In this document: positions 63,704 to 64,000 of the stretch, in pieces | Position numbering within the stretch: the stretch's first letter is position 1 | Layout: every line of letters starts with the position of its first letter | DNA from: Vandiemenella viatica | Lineage: Eukaryota > Arthropoda > Insecta > Orthoptera > Morabidae | Assembly (NCBI GenBank): GCA_031002005.1 | Contig: CM061921.1 | Coordinates: 178,506,935 to 178,570,934, forward strand | DNA length: 64,000 bases | Reading direction: 5' to 3' | Made by a program: the position numbers and the translations under genes | The notes under the pieces: model-generated | What the model was told of the DNA's origin: nothing | Seen by the model: the letters and a program-made list of their open reading frames with translations, nothing else | Database searches by the model: none

Positions 63704-63954
63704 ATTATTATAATTTTTTTTTACTTATGACTTTACGCCTCATCGACGTCGAGATCATTAGAGGCGGGATGGGACTGGGGACATGGATCAGGATGGAATT
63801 CGGCCATGGCCTTTTTAAAGGAAGCATCCCGGCATTCACCTGGAGTGATTTGGAGAACCATGAAAACCTAAAACTGGAAGCCCCGAGTGGGATTCGAACC
63901 GGCGTCTTCCGGAATGCACGGCCAGAGCCTTAACCGCTAATCCACCACTCTCCG
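63704..63954 (-). repeat. tRNA-derived SINE, family 1, with 14-bp TSD, minus strand
   Basis: A complete reverse-oriented copy: head GGTGGATTAGCGGTTAAGG, B box GGTTCGAATCC, body GGTTTTCATGGTTCTCC, 3' part CCTCTAATGATCTCG and an A-rich tail seen as T-run 63714-63722. TAGTAAAAGTTATT flanks it at 63690-63703 and 63955-63968, an exact 14-bp target duplication made by LINE machinery. Confidence 0.92.
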
Positions 63955-64000
63955 TAGTAAAAGTTATTCCGCCGGCCAACAGATGGCAGTTGCGTATCGC

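Overview
The window looks like nuclear DNA from an arthropod, most likely an insect with a very large, repeat-rich genome. The tRNA-derived SINEs, mariner/Harbinger/hAT elements, Jockey-like LINEs and Polinton-like genes resemble what is known from grasshopper-like (orthopteran) genomes, but the order is inferred and no sequence search was possible. There are no bacterial-style operons, and no intact rRNA, tRNA or CRISPR loci were seen. Nearly all recognisable coding sequence is decayed mobile-element or virus-like sequence. A few short, GC-richer, splice-site-bounded blocks on the + strand look like exons of one host gene with huge introns.

Layout. 0.1-4.9 kb: three decayed LINE fragments, one joining an ORF1 directly to an RNase H tail. 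4.9-12.5 kb: a broken Polinton/Maverick-type element. It has small + strand ORF relics, a retroviral-type integrase (+) and a protein-primed family B DNA polymerase (-), and it is split by a later LINE insertion on the - strand. 12.8-20.9 kb: LINE relics, a CCAAT/TATA cluster, a Harbinger transposase relic and a tRNA-headed SINE. 21.7-23.0 kb: a nearly complete mariner with perfect 29-bp terminal inverted repeats. 23.4 kb: first probable host exon. 24-27 kb: SINEs and a repeat with several tRNA B-box motifs. 27.8-31.2 kb: a second virus-like locus. It has CRE-rich DNA and a TATA/initiator promoter before an unknown + strand ORF, converging on a - strand double-jelly-roll capsid-like gene that is interrupted by a 366-bp MITE. 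31.3-33.2 kb: another LINE. 35-37.6 kb: a 2.6-kb foldback element with ~0.8-kb arms. 38.7-39.2 kb: a smaller foldback. 42-55 kb: SINEs, a 42-bp micro-exon candidate, LINE copies, a hAT-like MITE and a mariner carrying a SINE with a clean target-site duplication. 56.1 and 58.3 kb: two more probable host exons. 58.4-61.6 kb: 211 units of a 15-bp tandem repeat in unbroken register. 61.8-64 kb: SINEs and a MITE.

How it fits together. The exon candidates at 23412-23551, 45204-45245, 56091-56253 and from 58282 are all on the + strand and have mutually compatible splice phases (0, 0/0, 0/1, 1). I read them as consecutive exons of one unidentified gene, with the rest of the window being intronic repeat accumulation. 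The Polinton polymerase and integrase converge, as they often do in that superfamily, and both are dead. The capsid-like locus also carries disabling lesions. None of the mobile elements appears autonomous, although the mariner and the 48-kb LINE are the least damaged.
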